Shown here: positions 12,935 through 14,236 of the stretch, in pieces
Position numbering within the stretch: position 1 is the first letter of the stretch
Layout of the letters: each line of letters starts with the position of its first letter
Source of the DNA: AC-32 sp036522595
GTDB taxonomy: Bacteria > Actinomycetota > Thermoleophilia > Gaiellales > Gaiellaceae
Reading direction: 5' to 3'
Length of the DNA stretch: 14,236 bases
Assembly (NCBI GenBank): GCA_036522595.1
Contig: DATDFL010000015.1
Span: 1-14,236 of the forward strand
Made by a program: the position numbers and the translations under genes
The notes under the pieces: model-generated
Databases searched by the model: none
What the model saw: the letters and a program-made list of their open reading frames with translations, nothing else
Told to the model about the DNA's origin: nothing

Positions 12935-13378
12935 TTAACCGGACCCTTGGCCTCTGCGCAATCTTTCAAGGCGCTTTCGCGTTTCGTCGTCCACGCGATC
13001 GCCGACTCGGTAGCGGCTCACCTCGCCATGTGCCGGGTCGTCGAGGTCGGCGAAGAAGTTCTTCGAGCTGCGCTTCTGCACCTCCTGCCCGGAGGTCCCG
13101 CGCACTGCCGAGTCGGACGAGACCAGGCACACGCTCTCGCTCTGGCGGTGCTCGGCGGCGAGCCGTTCGAGCAGCGCGTCCGCGTGCTCCGCGTAACGCA
13201 CTTCGAGCGGCCCGTGCGTCTGCTCCTCGCCGAACCCGTCGAAGACCACGACGCCGCGCGCCCCGTGTACAGCCACGAAGCTCGCCAGCCGGTCGACGAG
13301 CTCACGCGGGTCGTCGAACGGCCCCGCGTGCAGCAGGTTGTAGCCGTCGAACAGGTACAGCGTCGGCTCAGAGGACAT
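12935..13378 (-). CDS. YacP-like NYN-domain RNase
   Basis: A 147-residue PIN-like NYN-domain protein. Acidic residues expected to bind catalytic metal are D11 in LYLFDGYNLLHAG, D47 in VVVFDGFG, D67 in RYAEHADALLE and D89 in LVSSDS. The order VSSDSAVRGTSGQEVQKRSSKNFF followed by a helix matches YacP (Rae1), the Bacillus ribosome-associated endoribonuclease that cleaves mRNA in the A-site. It is slightly shorter than Bacillus YacP (about 170). The gene lies between rlmB and sigH, as yacP does in Bacillus, which supports the assignment. ATG 13378 has no nearby ribosome site; GGAGG about 13 nt upstream lies within a small hairpin. The C-terminus is very basic. Confidence 0.88.
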   Translation of the reverse strand: MSSEPTLYLFDGYNLLHAGPFDDPRELVDRLASFVAVHGARGVVVFDGFGEEQTHGPLEVRYAEHADALLERLAAEHRQSESVCLVSSDSAVRGTSGQEVQKRSSKNFFADLDDPAHGEVSRYRVGDRVDDETRKRLERLRRGQGSG

Positions 13379-13482
13379 GGGGCACTGGGGGCCTCCGAAG
13401 GCTCCGCCACCTAGACGGTGTGCTAAACGGCCGCACCGGCAAAGCCGCTACGGCCTCTTTGGTCGGCATCGCAAGCGACGCC
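13379..13482 (-). other. Hairpin-rich 104-bp spacer between rlmB and the NYN gene
   Basis: On the mRNA strand there are three hairpins. At 13482-13465, GGCGTCG-CTTG-CGATGCC starts directly after the rlmB TGA. At 13455-13429, 12-nt arms with one G-G mismatch surround a TTT loop and are followed by GTTTAG. At about 13403-13392, GCCT-TCGG-AGGC holds the only purine-rich ribosome-site-like GGAGG. No ORF or tRNA is apparent. Attenuator, processing site or U-poor terminator are all possible. Confidence 0.6.
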
Positions 13483-14190
13483 TCAGCCACCGCGCTGCCG
13501 CCTCGCTTCGTAGAGCAGCAGCGCTGCGGCGACGCTGACGTTCAAGGACTCGACGCGCCCTGCGAGCGGAATCGCGACGGAGTCGTCGCAGGCGCGGCGC
13601 ACCAAGGGCCGCAAGCCCTTGCCCTCCGCCCCGAAGACGAGCGCCACCCCGCCCGACAGATCCGCCTGCCACATCGACTTTTCCGCCGAGCCGTCAGCCG
13701 CCCAGAGCCAGAGGTGCTGGCTCTTCACCTCTCCGAGGTAGCGCGACAGATTCTTGACCACCGCCACCGGCAGGTGCTCGACGGCGCCGGCCGACGCACG
13801 GCAGACCGCAGGCGTCACGCGCGCCGCGTTGTGCGCCGGCAGCACAACTCCCGACGCGCCGGCCCCCTCCGCGCTGCGGATCACCGCGCCGAGGTTCCTC
13901 GGATCGGTGACGGAGTCCAGGACGGCCAGCAGCGGCGCCGGCCCGCTGGCCAGCTCGTACGCATCTGCGTAGCGGTACGGCTCCGCCCGTGCGAGGACGC
14001 CCTGATGGTCGGCCGTGCTCGCCTCCACCGTCAAATCCCGCTCCGGCTTGCGCTGCACGCGTACCGGCGCCTCCCCGAGCCAAGCCTCGGCGCGCAGAGC
14101 GCGTTCCGTCGCCCAGAGCTCCAGCACCTCCCGCGGCCCGCGCAGCAGCTCGCGCACCGGCCGGCGGCCGTAGACCAGCTCAGAGGTCAC
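13483..14190 (-). CDS. rlmB: 23S rRNA 2'-O-methyltransferase, SpoU/RlmB family
   Basis: A 235-residue SPOUT methyltransferase that likely methylates a ribose in 23S rRNA (G2251 in E. coli). The N-terminal substrate-binding part opens with LVYGRRPVRELL. The trefoil-knot domain has motif 1 LDSVTDPRNLGAVIRSAEGAG (91-111; N99 and R105 conserved), motif 2 LVFGAEGKGLRPLVRRACD (184-202; E189) and motif 3 IPLAGRVESLNVSVAAALLLYE (207-228). Length is usual for RlmB. It starts with GTG 14190, sharing GTGA with the upstream stop. In Bacillus and Mycobacterium the gene also follows cysS closely. tRNA Gm18 (TrmH) activity is a less likely alternative. Confidence 0.93.
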   Translation of the reverse strand: MTSELVYGRRPVRELLRGPREVLELWATERALRAEAWLGEAPVRVQRKPERDLTVEASTADHQGVLARAEPYRYADAYELASGPAPLLAVLDSVTDPRNLGAVIRSAEGAGASGVVLPAHNAARVTPAVCRASAGAVEHLPVAVVKNLSRYLGEVKSQHLWLWAADGSAEKSMWQADLSGGVALVFGAEGKGLRPLVRRACDDSVAIPLAGRVESLNVSVAAALLLYEARRQRGG

Positions 14191-14236
14191 CGCTTCGGGA
14201 CGAGCTGAAAGCCGGGCTCGGCGTCGACGTCGCGGA
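14187..14236 (-). CDS. C-terminal end of a probable cysteinyl-tRNA synthetase (cut by window edge)
   Basis: The last 15 residues, RDVDAEPGFQLVPKR, precede a TGA at 14189-14187 that overlaps the rlmB GTG. The upstream part lies beyond the window. A CysS-like tail (V-D-x-x-x-GF-LVP) and the known cysS-rlmB order point to cysS. The fragment is too short to prove it; ispF or another gene remains possible. Confidence 0.45.
   Translation of the reverse strand, partial: RDVDAEPGFQLVPKR

Noticed and set aside
12877..14208. A 443-codon open frame on the + strand
   Set aside because: Antisense to rlmB and the NYN gene; low-complexity Arg-rich translation; the opposite strand has clear family motifs.

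Overview
The window comes from a GC-rich actinobacterium-like genome. No species marker is present. The codon bias, the GTG/TTG starts, the TIGR03118-type secreted protein, and a SigH-type sigma factor placed behind rlmB and a YacP-like NYN gene all fit a deep-branching actinobacterium such as Thermoleophilia (Solirubrobacterales/Gaiellales). This placement is inference.

Left part (1-2411, + strand): the tail of a secreted or surface protein with a run of at least 21 prolines, a two-TM sensor diguanylate cyclase (GGEEF plus I-site), and an Rrf2-type regulator without cysteines. The Rrf2 gene converges on, and overlaps by 12 bp, the end of the next operon.

Sulfur block (2400-9316): a tightly packed minus-strand operon runs sbp-cysT-cysW-cysA-channel-like membrane gene. 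It encodes a complete sulfate/thiosulfate ABC importer plus an unusual membrane protein that keeps a two-TM ion-channel layout but has a degenerate pore loop. A recognisable promoter lies at about 7062-7091. Divergently, a short PLP-dependent cystathionine gamma-synthase/lyase-like enzyme is probably read from a leaderless mRNA. It is translationally coupled (GTGA) to a GT1 glycosyltransferase. Together these suggest sulfate uptake, sulfur amino acid metabolism and a possible Rrf2 sulfur regulator in one neighbourhood.

Middle (9331-12021, - strand): an operon of a ribbon-helix-helix/excisionase-HTH regulator, an uncharacterised CxCGIHA protein and clpP, all joined by ATGA overlaps. It is preceded by three GATATC boxes that reach to within 4 nt of the regulator's start codon. 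Downstream come a perfect 9-bp hairpin, tRNA-Thr(UGU) and a secreted beta-propeller-like TIGR03118 protein, whose Shine-Dalgarno is perfectly complementary to an upstream segment.

Right part (12079-14236, - strand): the end of a probable cysS, then rlmB, a YacP-like NYN nuclease and sigH, the same order as in Bacillus apart from the absent mrnC. A hairpin-rich 104-bp spacer separates rlmB from the NYN gene. A strong sigH promoter is bracketed by a perfect 8-bp inverted repeat. The gap after sigH holds a G-quadruplex motif and alternating purine/pyrimidine DNA. No mobile element, CRISPR array or rRNA was seen. No intergenic stretch exceeds 300 bases.
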